The notes: generated from the letters alone by a model not told the origin. A DNA stretch of 64,000 nucleotides from Gemmatimonas phototrophica (GCF_000695095.2 NZ_CP011454.1:2418001-2482000), one strand, 5' to 3'; counted from the stretch's first letter, positions 26,063 to 35,046 are shown. Translations and numbers: made by a program.

Positions 26063-26440
26063 TCAAACCCTCCGGCGCTTGGGGGGACGGCAGCCGTTGT
26101 GCGGAATGGGGGTGACGTCACGAATGGACTTCACCTGCAGCCCCGCAGCGGCGAGCGCCTGGATGGCCGACTCGCGGCCAGAGCCCGGACCCTGCACGCG
26201 CACATGGACGCGGCGCACTCCGGCGGTGAGCGCTTCGCGCGCGCACTGCTCGGACGCCACGGTGGCGGCGAACGGCGTGGACTTCTTCGACCCCTTGAAG
26301 CCCGCCTTGCCGGCCGAGCCCCACGACACCGCGTTGCCATGCATGTCGGTGATCGTGATGGTCGTGTTGTTGAACGTGGCGCTGACGTGGGCGATGCCTT
26401 CGGCCTCGACGACGCGCTTGGTTTTCTTTGCGGTAGCCAT
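26063..26440 (-). CDS. rpsK: 30S ribosomal protein S11
   Basis: 125 residues. Contains [19 protein letters not shown] and [11 protein letters not shown]-like [13 protein letters not shown], and ends [12 protein letters not shown], as in all bacterial S11. It binds 16S near the platform. 3 bases separate it from rpsM. Confidence 0.98.
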   Translation of the reverse strand: MATAKKTKRVVEAEGIAHVSATFNNTTITITDMHGNAVSWGSAGKAGFKGSKKSTPFAATVASEQCAREALTAGVRRVHVRVQGPGSGRESAIQALAAAGLQVKSIRDVTPIPHNGCRPPKRRRV

Positions 26441-26443
26441 GGC

Positions 26444-26821
26444 TTACTTGGTCACCTTCTTCTTGCCCGCGATAGCGCGGCGCGGCCCCTTCTTGGTGCG
26501 CGCGTTCGTGTGCGTGCGCTGCCCGCGCACGGGGAGGCCGCGACGGTGGCGCGTGCCACGGTACGAGCCAATGTCCATCAGGCGCTTGATGTTCATCGCG
26601 ACTTCAGTGCGCAAAGCACCTTCGACGCGGAAATTGCGCTCGATTTCCTGACGGAGCTTGTTGAGATCGACATCGTTCAGGTCGCGAACGCGCTGCGCGC
26701 TCGACACACCGGCCGATTCGAGAATCTTCTGGGCGGTCTTGCGACCGATGCCGAAGATGTAGGTCAGGCCGATCTCAATCTTCTTCTCACGCGGGAGATC
26801 GACGCCAGCGATACGTGCCAT
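26444..26821 (-). CDS. rpsM: 30S ribosomal protein S13
   Basis: 125 residues. [20 protein letters not shown] at the N-terminus, the helix-hairpin-helix [12 protein letters not shown], and the basic tail [19 protein letters not shown] identify S13, which contacts tRNA and the 50S head bridge. It starts 15 bases after rpmJ. Confidence 0.98.
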   Translation of the reverse strand: MARIAGVDLPREKKIEIGLTYIFGIGRKTAQKILESAGVSSAQRVRDLNDVDLNKLRQEIERNFRVEGALRTEVAMNIKRLMDIGSYRGTRHRRGLPVRGQRTHTNARTKKGPRRAIAGKKKVTK

Positions 26822-26836
26822 ATTCTACGCTTCCCC

Positions 26837-26953
26837 TCAGCCCTGACGCTGCTTGTGCTTGGGGTTGCGCTTGCAGATGATGCGAGTCACGCCCTGTCGC
26901 TTGACGACTTTGCAGTGCTCACAGATCGGCTTTACGCTGCTGCGAACTTTCAC
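26837..26953 (-). CDS. rpmJ: 50S ribosomal protein L36
   Basis: 38 residues, starting at GTG 26953 with GAGGTG 5 bases upstream. It reads [18 protein letters not shown] and continues [15 protein letters not shown], the complete L36 sequence with the zinc ligands Cys-Cys-Cys-His. First gene of the operon, in the usual position before rpsM. infA and secY, which often precede it, are not here. Confidence 0.96.
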   Translation of the reverse strand: MKVRSSVKPICEHCKVVKRQGVTRIICKRNPKHKQRQG

Positions 26954-27185
26954 GGGTCACCTCGGTGCTTCCGCACCGACGGAGTCTCCCGCACCACTGT
27001 TGCCAGTAGCCGGCCGGACTCCCCATGCTGTTCATCGCTCGTGAAGCATCGCGAACGGCATCAGGTTTTCCCGATGCAGCTCTCCGATTCCGCGCATGAG
27101 CGAAGCGAATGTGGCCAGCGGATTGGCCGGTGAATTCCCGCCCCATGGGCGCCACAAAATGGCACCCAAAATGGGCAAGACCTGC

Positions 27186-27214
27186 AGCTTAGCGGACTTA
27201 GGCAATCCCCGCAA
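27186..27214 (-). promoter_or_regulatory. Candidate sigma-70-type promoter of the rpmJ operon
   Basis: On the minus strand TTGCGG and TAAGCT are separated by exactly 17 bases, just after the pyrF stop codon. It would start transcription near 27179, leaving about 225 bases of leader before rpmJ. Match to consensus is only partial. Confidence 0.4.
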
Positions 27215-27228
27215 GTACGCGTGCGGTC

Positions 27229-27936
27229 TTACCTTAGCGCGGCGTGCACGGCAGCCATCGCCGCCGCCGGGTCGTCCGCCGCCGTCACCGCCCGCCCAAG
27301 AATGAGCCACCGGGCACCGGCCGCCGCCGCCGCCGCCGGCGTCATCACGCGGCGCTGATCATGCGCCGCGCCCCCGGGCAGTCGGATTCCGGGAATGAGC
27401 AACCCCAGCCGGTCACCGAAGGCCGCGCGCACCGGCGCCGCCTCGTGGCCGGAGCAGACGATCCCTGCCCCGCCCCCCGTGGCCACCAGCCCGGCCAGTC
27501 GCAGCACCTCATCCTCCACCGTCACCGACGACCGCCCCCACGCCTCCTCCACGCCGGAGGCATCCATGCTGGTGAGAATGGTCACCCCCAGAATGGCACA
27601 GCCGCCGCCGGGCTCCCCGTCGTTGGCCCCATCCACGGCAGCGGCGATCATCTCGCGGCCGCCGCTGGCATGCACCGTCAGCAAGGATGCACCATGGCGG
27701 GCCACGCTCCGCGCCGCCCCCCGCACGGTGTTGGGGATATCGTGGAGCTTGAGGTCCACGAAGACCTCCTTGCCCTGATCCCGGAGCCACGCCACGACCG
27801 ACGGGCCCTCGGCTGCAAAGAGCTCCAACCCGACCTTGTAAAAGGAGCAGCTATCCCCGAGCCGGCGGACCATCGCCTCGGCACCGGCCCGGTCGGACAC
27901 GTCCAGCGCCACGATGGGGATGACAACAGCGGTCAT
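27229..27936 (-). CDS. pyrF: Orotidine 5'-phosphate decarboxylase
   Basis: 235 residues. Final step of UMP synthesis. Near the N-terminus IVALDVSD and then YKVGLELF. The catalytic DLKLHDIPNTV (Asp-Lys-x-x-Asp charge network) is intact. The phosphate-binding loop is ILGRAVTAADDP at the C-terminus. I chose the ATG at 27936 because it overlaps the pyrD stop as ATGA; further upstream starts would run deep into pyrD. The tail is Ala-rich. Confidence 0.96.
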   Translation of the reverse strand: MTAVVIPIVALDVSDRAGAEAMVRRLGDSCSFYKVGLELFAAEGPSVVAWLRDQGKEVFVDLKLHDIPNTVRGAARSVARHGASLLTVHASGGREMIAAAVDGANDGEPGGGCAILGVTILTSMDASGVEEAWGRSSVTVEDEVLRLAGLVATGGGAGIVCSGHEAAPVRAAFGDRLGLLIPGIRLPGGAAHDQRRVMTPAAAAAAGARWLILGRAVTAADDPAAAMAAVHAALR

Positions 27937-28928
27937 GAGTGAGGCCATTCGAGGGTTCCAATGATGGAAGTCAGATCGCGGATGCCCTGCCGATCGGCCC
28001 ACTGCCGCATCTGGCGAACGATCCGTTCCGGGGCACGCGGATCCCGCAGGGCGGCGGTTCCGACCCCAACCAGTGACGCACCGGCCAGCAGATACTGCAC
28101 GGCGTCGTCTCCCGTGCTGACGCCGCCGAGCCCAATCAAAGGGACCCCCGGCAGCGCCTGACTCACCCGCCAGGTCGCCAGAAGGCCAATGGGGAGCACC
28201 GCCGGTCCACTGATCCCGCCACTGCCGAAGCTGATCTTCGGCCGGCGCCGATGCGTATCGATGACCAGCCCTGGCATGGTGTTGACCAGCGTCAACCCAG
28301 TGGCTCCATGGTCCACGGCAATACGGGCCGTATCCACAATGCCCGCCCCCAGCGTTGGCGACAGCTTCACAAATATGGGACGCTGCGTTTTGGCCCGAGC
28401 CGCCGAGACCAGCGCTGCCAGCGCCTGCTGATCGGCGCCAAACTCCAACCCGCCCGCCTTCACGTTGGGGCAGCTCACATTGAGCTCGAACCCATCGATC
28501 CCCCGCTCCCCGTTGATGGCTTCCACGACCGCGGCGAAGTCGTCGATGCTGTTACCCACCACATTCACAAACACCCGGGTCCCAGGGTGATGCGCAGGTA
28601 GCCACGGGAGATATGCGGCTTTGACCGCCTCCAATCCGGGATTGGCCAGACCGATGGCATTGATCATCCCGCCGGCGAACTCACTCACTCTGAGCGCCGG
28701 GTTCCCTTTTCGAGGGCTGATACTGACGGCCTTGGTGGAAATGCCCCCCACGGCATCCAGATCCACCACATCTTCAATCTCCATCCCGAACCCGGCGGTC
28801 CCGGACGCGAGCACAACAGGATTCCGGAACTCAAGGCCGGCCACACGAAGCCCAAGGGGCCGGGCCATTGAAGCACCGGCCGTAACGAGGGGGGGCGTGG
28901 GAGCAGCTGCGACAGTCACGGGTGGCAT
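27933..28928 (-). CDS. pyrD: Dihydroorotate dehydrogenase, class 1B catalytic subunit
   Basis: 331 residues. Oxidises dihydroorotate to orotate with FMN. The catalytic cysteine is in ELNVSCPNVKAGG, and FMN-binding GLGGVSTGDDAVQYLLAGA is near the C-terminus. A Cys base rather than Ser, and no N-terminal membrane helix, put it in class 1. Class 1B enzymes pair with PyrK (an iron-sulphur/FAD subunit), which I do not see in the window. The first 20 residues are an Ala/Pro extension, so a start at the internal ATG near residue 21 is possible. Coupled to pyrF by a 4-base overlap. Confidence 0.93.
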   Translation of the reverse strand: MPPVTVAAAPTPPLVTAGASMARPLGLRVAGLEFRNPVVLASGTAGFGMEIEDVVDLDAVGGISTKAVSISPRKGNPALRVSEFAGGMINAIGLANPGLEAVKAAYLPWLPAHHPGTRVFVNVVGNSIDDFAAVVEAINGERGIDGFELNVSCPNVKAGGLEFGADQQALAALVSAARAKTQRPIFVKLSPTLGAGIVDTARIAVDHGATGLTLVNTMPGLVIDTHRRRPKISFGSGGISGPAVLPIGLLATWRVSQALPGVPLIGLGGVSTGDDAVQYLLAGASLVGVGTAALRDPRAPERIVRQMRQWADRQGIRDLTSIIGTLEWPHS

Positions 28929-28967
28929 GTCTCGGGACGAGGGAAACGGGGAGCTGCGGGCTGGTGA

Positions 28968-30356
28968 CTAGGGAGCTCGCTGGGCGCTACGCGCCCGCAG
29001 CTTGCGTACGCTATCACTCCAGACCCGCACCGCTTCCCCCCAGCGCAATTTCAACAACGTGGGAGCGTTCGCAAAGTCATCAGCCGTTGCCGGATCCTCC
29101 CCACGCAGTCGCAGTGCGACCGCCGACGCGGGATACTCCACCCGGATACGTTGCTGCCAGCGTTCGGCGCTGTCAGGCATGAGCGTACTGGCGGCGTACC
29201 ACGCGTGCGGGGCAAACACGGAGTTCGTGCGCTGCCGCGCAAACTCCGAGAACACGGCTTGCGCCAACCATGCAGAGCGGAGTGAGTCACGTGCCACTTC
29301 GCCCGCGAGAAACGCGGAAGCGCCCGTGGGATCATCGCGTCCGAGCAGCAATCGCAACAGCAGGAGGTGCTCATTGATCTGGCGACCAAAACTCGTCGTC
29401 CACGAGGCGGAATCCACCCGTGCCAACACCGAGTCGGCGCCGCTCATGGAGCGGGCCTGTCGAAGGTCAAGGTACGCTGTGCGTATCATGACTTCCCGCC
29501 GCATCAGCGAATCTTTGCCGGCAAGCGATGCAGATCGGTCCAGATACAGGCGCGCGACCGAGTCCCGTCCCGCTCTGAGCAGCTGGTCGCCGAGGGTGTA
29601 TTGCAGTCGGCCCCGATTCAGATCACGGACCCGCGCATTGTCGTAGGCCCGCACCACGCGCTCGGCACCGTCCAATCGTTGTGCCAGACCGAAGTCGACG
29701 AGGGCCCGCACGACATCGTCGCGAAAGTCGCCGGCGCGCCCGCGAATCACCAGAACGGATTCGGCGCGCACAAAGTCGCGGGCGGCGAGTGCCGCGGCCG
29801 CGATTTCCCATGGGAGAAGCCCGGAATCGACGTCGCCGAGATACTGATCCGTTGCCTGCAGGTCGCCTTGCGCCAGAGCGCTACGGGCGGCCCAGAGCCG
29901 CGCCTGTCGTCTGGTTTCCCCCGCGGGGAGCGAAGGCAGCAGGGAGTCGAGCAACACGCGCGCGCGGGCAGCGTTCGAGGTACGGAGCTCACAGGCAGCC
30001 AGCGCGATGAGCGCCCGCGATTTCTCGTCACCCGATCCGGCTGCCCCGCCGAGAAACGCGGAGAGATACCGACGGCCTGTCTCACAGTCGCCGCTCAAGG
30101 CAGCGCCGCGGCCGGCGAGGTAGGTGGACCGAGACGTCCACTTGGAGGACGGATGCCGAACGATCACCGTTTCGGCATGCGCGGCAGACACCTTGAAGTC
30201 CTCCCGCGCAGCATCGTCTTCATTGCGTTGCAGCTTGGCATCGCCCCGCTTCGCCGACTTTTCGGCGTTATACACGCCGTTGTAGTACACGCAGCCACTC
30301 GCCAACAGCCAGGTCGTCGCCAGGGCTATCAGGCGATGTGCGGCACCGTGTCTCAT
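28968..30356 (-). CDS. TPR-like lipoprotein of unknown role
   Basis: 462 residues. Signal peptide ending in the lipobox LASGC at about residue 22, so an outer-membrane or periplasm-facing lipoprotein. The rest is all-helical, with repeating short helix pairs such as ARVLLDSLLPSLPAGETRRQ and ARLWAARSALAQGDLQATDQ, as in tetratricopeptide scaffolds. There is no enzymatic motif. The start overlaps the stop of the amidase by 4 bases (ATGA), so the two are made together. A role in cell-wall or envelope assembly alongside the amidase is a guess. Confidence 0.6.
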   Translation of the reverse strand: MRHGAAHRLIALATTWLLASGCVYYNGVYNAEKSAKRGDAKLQRNEDDAAREDFKVSAAHAETVIVRHPSSKWTSRSTYLAGRGAALSGDCETGRRYLSAFLGGAAGSGDEKSRALIALAACELRTSNAARARVLLDSLLPSLPAGETRRQARLWAARSALAQGDLQATDQYLGDVDSGLLPWEIAAAALAARDFVRAESVLVIRGRAGDFRDDVVRALVDFGLAQRLDGAERVVRAYDNARVRDLNRGRLQYTLGDQLLRAGRDSVARLYLDRSASLAGKDSLMRREVMIRTAYLDLRQARSMSGADSVLARVDSASWTTSFGRQINEHLLLLRLLLGRDDPTGASAFLAGEVARDSLRSAWLAQAVFSEFARQRTNSVFAPHAWYAASTLMPDSAERWQQRIRVEYPASAVALRLRGEDPATADDFANAPTLLKLRWGEAVRVWSDSVRKLRARSAQRAP

Positions 30357-31588
30357 CCGCCCACCTTCCGGTCGTATTCGTCGAGGTATCGCTCCACAGC
30401 ATCGGCCAACCGATCCGCGAGCTCGGCCTGACGTTCAGGGCTGGTGATGTAGGCGGCCTCGGCCCGATTGGTCCCGAAACCGATTTCCACCAGCACAGCG
30501 GGCATGAACGCGGTAACGAGGACGACCAGGCCAGCCTGCTTCACTCCCCGATTGGGACCTGGATGCACCGTACGCATCCCCGATTGAATGAGCGTTGCGA
30601 GCCGCATGGACTCTCGCAGGTGCTCGTTCTGCGCCATATCCCGCATGATGAATCCAAGCGGATCATCGCGACTGACATCGGCATTCGTTTCGAACTTGAC
30701 GGCTTCGTTTTCCATGGCGGCGACGCGCCGTTCGTCTTCCGTTTTGGCTTCGGCGAGAAAATACGTTTCGAAGCCACGCGCGCCGCCCGGATTCTGCCAT
30801 CGCGGATTGGCAGCATTGACGTGGATGGACACGAACAGATCGCCCTTGGCGGCGTTCGCGATTGGGCCCCGATCGTACAGTCCGATCAATGTGTCAGTGG
30901 TCCGCGTCATGACCACGCGAATGCCGCGCGTTTCGAGGGCACGCTGGAGCTGCTTGGAGACCGCCAGCGTGACGTTCTTTTCGTAAATGCGCGGACCGCC
31001 GCCGATGGGGCCGGACATCCCATTGTCACGTCCGCCGTGACCGGCGTCCACAACGACGACACGCTGACGACCGCTGCGCGTGGCGGCCGCGTTTCCCCCC
31101 GTCGCTCGGGGCGCGGCGCCGGGAGACGCCGGCTGACGAGCGGGTGCGACGGGCCGTTTGGCCGCAGCCACCGGCGCAAACCGGCGCAACTCCCGCTTCT
31201 CCGCATCAAACATGACCCCGGTGCCAATCCGTGGCAGCAGGTCGGCGGCCAACCCCATGGGAACATACAGCTGCGCCGCGCGCCGGAACACGGGCCCACT
31301 CAACGGAAGGGTATCGTTGGCCACCACGGCAAACGCGGTGCCGGTTTCGATATCGATGCCAATGCGCCCGACTTCGAGTCGATACCGTCCGCTGCGCGCC
31401 CCGTCGCGCACCAACTGCCCGCCGAGCGCCTCGGCCAAGACATCCGCCCGCAGGGCGAGCCCGCCACCGTCAGCGGCCACGACTGGAACTTCCCGCACCC
31501 GTTCACCAAGTCGTACCGTGAGCGAAACCGGCTGTGCTACGGCTACCACCTGCAGCATCAGCCCGAGGGCCGCAAACACGGTACTCAT
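30353..31588 (-). CDS. N-acetylmuramoyl-L-alanine amidase (Amidase_3)
   Basis: 411 residues. The C-terminal catalytic domain from about residue 170 has VVVDAGHGGRDNG (first zinc His), an ExxL-like YEKNVTLAVS (zinc Glu), SIHVNAANP (second His) and VLVEIGFGTN (catalytic Glu): a complete zinc amidase of the AmiC/CwlM type that cuts stem peptides from peptidoglycan. Before it lies an AMIN-like or copper-amine-oxidase-N-like beta domain (residues 20-130) and a Pro/Ala linker. The N-terminus is a signal peptide or anchor. Overlaps smpB upstream and the TPR lipoprotein downstream by 4 bases each. Confidence 0.9.
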   Translation of the reverse strand: MSTVFAALGLMLQVVAVAQPVSLTVRLGERVREVPVVAADGGGLALRADVLAEALGGQLVRDGARSGRYRLEVGRIGIDIETGTAFAVVANDTLPLSGPVFRRAAQLYVPMGLAADLLPRIGTGVMFDAEKRELRRFAPVAAAKRPVAPARQPASPGAAPRATGGNAAATRSGRQRVVVVDAGHGGRDNGMSGPIGGGPRIYEKNVTLAVSKQLQRALETRGIRVVMTRTTDTLIGLYDRGPIANAAKGDLFVSIHVNAANPRWQNPGGARGFETYFLAEAKTEDERRVAAMENEAVKFETNADVSRDDPLGFIMRDMAQNEHLRESMRLATLIQSGMRTVHPGPNRGVKQAGLVVLVTAFMPAVLVEIGFGTNRAEAAYITSPERQAELADRLADAVERYLDEYDRKVGG

Positions 31589-32055
31589 CCCTTGCGCAGG
31601 ACGCGCGCAATCTCCCGCTCCGCGTCCCGTTTCTTGAGGTCTTCACGCTTATCGTGCTGGGCCTTGCCGCGAGCCAACGCGATTCGTGTTTTGACCTTGC
31701 CATTCTTGAAATACAGATCAAGCGGCACCAGCGTGAGCCCCTGGCGTTCCACCGATCCGATGAGGCGCCGGATTTCGCGCTTGTGCAGGAGAAGCTTGCG
31801 CGTGCGCGTCGCTTCGTGATTGAACAAGTTGCCGTTGGCGTAGGCGCCAATGTGGAGATTGAGCAGAAACACCTCACCGTCTTTCACAAAACCATAGGCA
31901 TCGGTGAGATTCGCCCGGCCGTCACGGAGCGCTTTCACCTCGGTACCGGTGAGCACAATGCCCGCCTCCCAGGTATCCAGGATCTCATAGTCGTGACGGG
32001 CGCGCTTGTTCCGCGCAATCAGTTCGGTCGGTTCTTCGGTGTCCTTGGTGGCCAT
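31585..32055 (-). CDS. smpB: SsrA-binding protein SmpB
   Basis: 156 residues. Small protein that carries tmRNA to stalled ribosomes. Characteristic blocks: NKRARHDYEILDTWEAGI, LTGTEVKALRDGRANL, DAYGFVKDGEVFLLNLHI, HEATRTRKLLLHKREI, and the basic tail KKRDAEREIARVLRKG. First gene of the run smpB-amidase-TPR lipoprotein-pyrD-pyrF. No tmRNA gene is visible nearby. Confidence 0.97.
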   Translation of the reverse strand: MATKDTEEPTELIARNKRARHDYEILDTWEAGIVLTGTEVKALRDGRANLTDAYGFVKDGEVFLLNLHIGAYANGNLFNHEATRTRKLLLHKREIRRLIGSVERQGLTLVPLDLYFKNGKVKTRIALARGKAQHDKREDLKKRDAEREIARVLRKG

Positions 32056-32124
32056 ACGTGTCCGTAACGTAATCGTTCCACCCCTCCGACGAGCGATCCG
32101 TGATCACGTTTCTTGCCGATGGCG

Positions 32125-32154
32125 TTGACTTCCGGGCTACTCCCGATCTATTCT
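32125..32154 (+). promoter_or_regulatory. Candidate sigma-70 promoter of tRNA-Leu
   Basis: TTGACT and TATTCT are separated by 18 bases, 47 bases upstream of the tRNA gene. A C-rich stretch follows at the expected start point. Confidence 0.55.
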
Positions 32155-32201
32155 TCTCGCCCTGCCGCTCCTGTGGCCACTGGCCATGGGGTGGATGTTC
32201 T

Positions 32202-32285
32202 GCCGGAGTGGTGGAATTGGTAGACGCGCTGCGTTCAGGGCGCAGTGTCCGCAAGGACGTGCCGGTTCGAGTCCGGCCTTCGGCA
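32202..32285 (+). tRNA. tRNA-Leu (anticodon CAG)
   Basis: 84 bases with the long variable arm of class II tRNAs. Acceptor GCCGGAG pairs with CTTCGGC (one G-T pair). The anticodon stem CTGCG/CGCAG encloses TTCAGGG, giving anticodon CAG at 32236-32238. T-arm is GCCGG-TTCGAGT-CCGGC, discriminator A. The CCA end is not encoded. Reads codon CUG, the preferred Leu codon in such GC-rich genes. Confidence 0.96.
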
Positions 32286-32292
32286 CCTGTTC

Positions 32293-32335
32293 ACAAAACG
32301 GGCAACAGTCGCTTCGGCGCTGTTGCCCGTTTTGT
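32293..32335. terminator. Bidirectional intrinsic terminator
   Basis: A perfect 16-bp inverted repeat (ACAAAACGGGCAACAG and its complement) with an 11-base loop lies between tRNA-Leu and a convergent gene. The arms give T-rich exits on both strands. Confidence 0.85.
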
Positions 32336-32346
32336 GTTGTGGCCAG

Positions 32347-32892
32347 TCAGGACCTGAGAGCGCTGGGTCGAACGTCTTCCGGGAGTGAAGCCGCCCCAAA
32401 GGCCGTCCGGAGCTGCTCATTGAGCGCGGCCCGGGTTTCCTGCACAAAATCGGTGCCCACCGCCAGTACCTCCGCCGTGGGAGCAGGCATACCCGCCCCT
32501 TCGAGCAGTACCTTGGCAAGGCGAGCCGCCGGGGTCGTCTGACTGCCCCTTACCGCGAGCGCTGCGGTGTAGCTCCGCCAGCGCTCCGCCCACAGGCGAC
32601 CCGTTTCAGCATGCCGGCGGGACTCGGCGGCGACCACCGGCGCCAAGTGGTGCGCCACGTCGGCCGCTGTTTGGTCATCAAGGGCATCACGCTCGGCTAC
32701 AATGAGTCCAATGGCGCGACGGGCAAAGCCGAGTTCACGCGCCGCAACGTCGGCCGAGCCGCACACTGCGGTCAGCCACGCCAGCGTGGGCGCTTCGGCT
32801 TCCCGCACGAGGTGATTGAGATACACCTCAACACGCTGCTTGCGCGCCCTCGACGCCTGCCAGTCTGCCCACAGCCCCATAATACCGGTCAA
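32347..32892 (-). CDS. Helical protein of unknown function, coupled to an Rrf2 regulator
   Basis: 181 residues from a TTG that overlaps the regulator's stop as TTGA. An ATG 12 bases inside is an alternative start. It is predicted to be almost entirely alpha-helical and rich in Ala, Arg and Glu (for example RARKQRVEVYLNHLVREAEA). It has one Cys, no signal peptide and no membrane segment. I recognise no family. Coupling to the Rrf2 gene suggests a regulatory or accessory role, but that is only context. Confidence 0.55.
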   Translation of the reverse strand: MTGIMGLWADWQASRARKQRVEVYLNHLVREAEAPTLAWLTAVCGSADVAARELGFARRAIGLIVAERDALDDQTAADVAHHLAPVVAAESRRHAETGRLWAERWRSYTAALAVRGSQTTPAARLAKVLLEGAGMPAPTAEVLAVGTDFVQETRAALNEQLRTAFGAASLPEDVRPSALRS

Positions 32893-33380
32893 GGCTGGAG
32901 GATGGGTAAGCCGCCCGGAATCTCGGGCGCGGCATACGCAGGGAGCCCCACGCGATCCCGGACCACCGATTCGTCATCAAGCAGATCGCTGAGCTTCACG
33001 CCCTCGAGCACTTCATCGATACGCTTCTGCAGGAGCATCCATACCGGTCGGATACTGCAATTCTCCGCTTCGGCGCACCGCCCCGCGTCTACGGGATGCG
33101 TGACACAGTGCAGGTCAAAGGTCGTCAGTTCCGATGCCTGAATCACGTCGCGCACCGTGATCTCTTCCGGCGCTCTGGCAAGGGAGTACCCACCGCGCGC
33201 TCCCCGCGTGCTGTTGACGATGCCCGCGCGACGCATGCGCAGCAGAATCTGCTCGACATAGTCACCAGGGAGCCGCTCGCGTGCCGCAACATCGCGGCCA
33301 GTCACCGGCCCCGTGCCTACCCGTCGAGCAAGGTGCAGGGCGCAAATCAGCCCGTATTCGGCCCATGTTGTAATCCGCAT
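32889..33380 (-). CDS. Rrf2-family transcriptional regulator
   Basis: 163 residues. I chose the ATG at 33380 because Rrf2 proteins begin M-R-I-T-T; the upstream 12 residues are atypical. The winged-helix DNA-binding part includes YGLICALHLARR and VEQILLRMRRAGIVNSTRGARGGY. Residues 90-115 contain three cysteines (HCVTHPVDAGRC and AENCSI), as in IscR or NsrR, which hold an iron-sulphur cluster sensing Fe-S status, oxidants or NO. Spacing (9 and 5 residues between Cys) is not exactly that of IscR. It precedes an unknown gene by a 4-base overlap. Confidence 0.85.
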   Translation of the reverse strand: MRITTWAEYGLICALHLARRVGTGPVTGRDVAARERLPGDYVEQILLRMRRAGIVNSTRGARGGYSLARAPEEITVRDVIQASELTTFDLHCVTHPVDAGRCAEAENCSIRPVWMLLQKRIDEVLEGVKLSDLLDDESVVRDRVGLPAYAAPEIPGGLPILQP

Positions 33381-33579
33381 ACCCGAGAGTCTAGGTCGGA
33401 ATCGTGGCCGAGACAAGCCATTCAGGCCCCAGCTCCCCGTTTCCCATGCCGGCGTCGTCTAGACCGACACAGTGCCCCGCTCGCCGGGGGCCCCTCCCCG
33501 CTGTGCGGCATTGTGCCGGCCTTCCCGGGAAGCCTGTAGAGGCCGCAGGCAATCCGGTAGCGACACACTTCAGGACGTC

Positions 33580-35028
33580 CTAGCCTCCAGTCACCGCGCC
33601 ATGGTGTCCCTCAGGAACACCAATCTCCGTAAGGCGACGCAGATCGAGCACCCGGTCCACCTGATCCAACGGCAGGATGGCCTCGCGCTTGACCAAGTCC
33701 CGAATGAGCACGCCCTCGCGAACGCTCCGTTTGGAGAGTTCCGCTGCGGCGGCGTACCCGATTTGTGGCATGAGCGCGGTGGCCAATGCCGCCGAGCGTT
33801 CCACCCAATACGCACACATGGCCGGATTGGCCTGAATGCCGGTGATGCACTTCTGGGTGAGCACGTCCATGGCGTTGGTGAGTAACTGCATGGAAAGCAG
33901 GACGTTATGCGCAATGACCGGCATCATGACATTGAGCTCCAGTTGTCCGTGTTCAGCGGCCATGGTCACGGTGGTATCGCAGCCGATCACCTGAAAGCAG
34001 ACCTGATTGACCATTTCCGGAATGGATGGATTGATCTTGCCCGGCATGATGCTGGAGCCCGGCTGCACGGCCGGCAGCGATATTTCGTCGAGGCCGGTGC
34101 GCGGGCCGGACACCATCAAGCGCAGATCACTCGCGACCTTCGAGAGATCAATGGCGAGTCCGCGCAAGGCGCCGCTGAAAGCCGCGGCATCTCCCATGCT
34201 TTGCATGAGCTGGATACGATCTTCACCCACACGCAGTGTGGGAATACCACTGATCTCCCGCAGATGCTGGACCATGAGTGCGGGATACTGCGGTTCCACC
34301 GTGACGCCGGTGCCAACGGCCGACCCACCGATCCCGAGATCATTGAGATAATCGGCGGCCTCGGCCACCCGACGGCGGCAACGCTCCAGTGTCCCGGCAT
34401 AGGCGGTGAACTCCTGGCCGAGGCGGATGGGCATGGCGTCCTGCAGATGCGTGCGGCCCGCCTTGACGATTCCGTCGAAGGCGCGTCCGCGATCCTGCAG
34501 TGCCTCACTCAGCTCTTGTACCGCCCGCAATAGCGCTGGCAGCTGGCGCAGGACCGCCAGGCGGATGTTGGTAGGGATCGTATCGTTCGTGCTTTGCGCC
34601 ATATTCACATGATCATTGGGATGCACCGGGGCATATTGGCCCCGGGCTGCGCCCAACAATTCATTGGCTCGATTCGCGAGCACCTCGTTCACGTTCATGT
34701 TGTGAGAGGTGCCGGCACCGGCCTGATACGGATCGACGACAAACTGATCCCGGTGATGCCCGGCGAGCACTTCGTCGGCTGCGGTGATAATGGCCGTGGC
34801 GCGTTGGGCATCAAGGCGACCCGTTGCGCGATGCGTACGCGCCGCTGCCTGCTTGATCCAGACCTGCGCGACAACAAACGGCTCCAGCGGTCGCAACCCG
34901 CTGATGGGAAAGTTGTGCAGCGCGCGGACTGTTTGGATGCCATACAGCGCGTCCGCCGGTACCTCGAGCGTCCCCAGCGGATCGCTCTCGAGGCGGGTTT
35001 CCAAGACAGGTGACGACGGCATACTCAT
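33580..35028 (-). CDS. aspA: Aspartate ammonia-lyase (aspartase/fumarase superfamily)
   Basis: 482 residues from ATG 35028, which has GGGAG at good spacing. Catalyses aspartate to fumarate plus ammonia, or the homologous fumarate reaction. The family signature GSSIMPGKINP (catalytic Ser loop) is intact. GAGTSHNMNVNEVLANRA and HPNDHVNMAQSTNDTIPTNI are the other two conserved regions. LYGIQTVRALHNFPISG near the N-terminus and GAGTS rather than GSGTQ favour aspartase over class II fumarase. A terminator hairpin lies 19 bases before the start. Confidence 0.8.
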   Translation of the reverse strand: MSMPSSPVLETRLESDPLGTLEVPADALYGIQTVRALHNFPISGLRPLEPFVVAQVWIKQAAARTHRATGRLDAQRATAIITAADEVLAGHHRDQFVVDPYQAGAGTSHNMNVNEVLANRANELLGAARGQYAPVHPNDHVNMAQSTNDTIPTNIRLAVLRQLPALLRAVQELSEALQDRGRAFDGIVKAGRTHLQDAMPIRLGQEFTAYAGTLERCRRRVAEAADYLNDLGIGGSAVGTGVTVEPQYPALMVQHLREISGIPTLRVGEDRIQLMQSMGDAAAFSGALRGLAIDLSKVASDLRLMVSGPRTGLDEISLPAVQPGSSIMPGKINPSIPEMVNQVCFQVIGCDTTVTMAAEHGQLELNVMMPVIAHNVLLSMQLLTNAMDVLTQKCITGIQANPAMCAYWVERSAALATALMPQIGYAAAAELSKRSVREGVLIRDLVKREAILPLDQVDRVLDLRRLTEIGVPEGHHGAVTGG

Positions 35029-35046
35029 GTGGACTCTCCCAAATGC

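Noticed and set aside
32056-32201. tmRNA (ssrA) next to smpB
   Set aside because: Only 146 bases lie between smpB and tRNA-Leu, too short, with no tag reading frame or tRNA-like ends.
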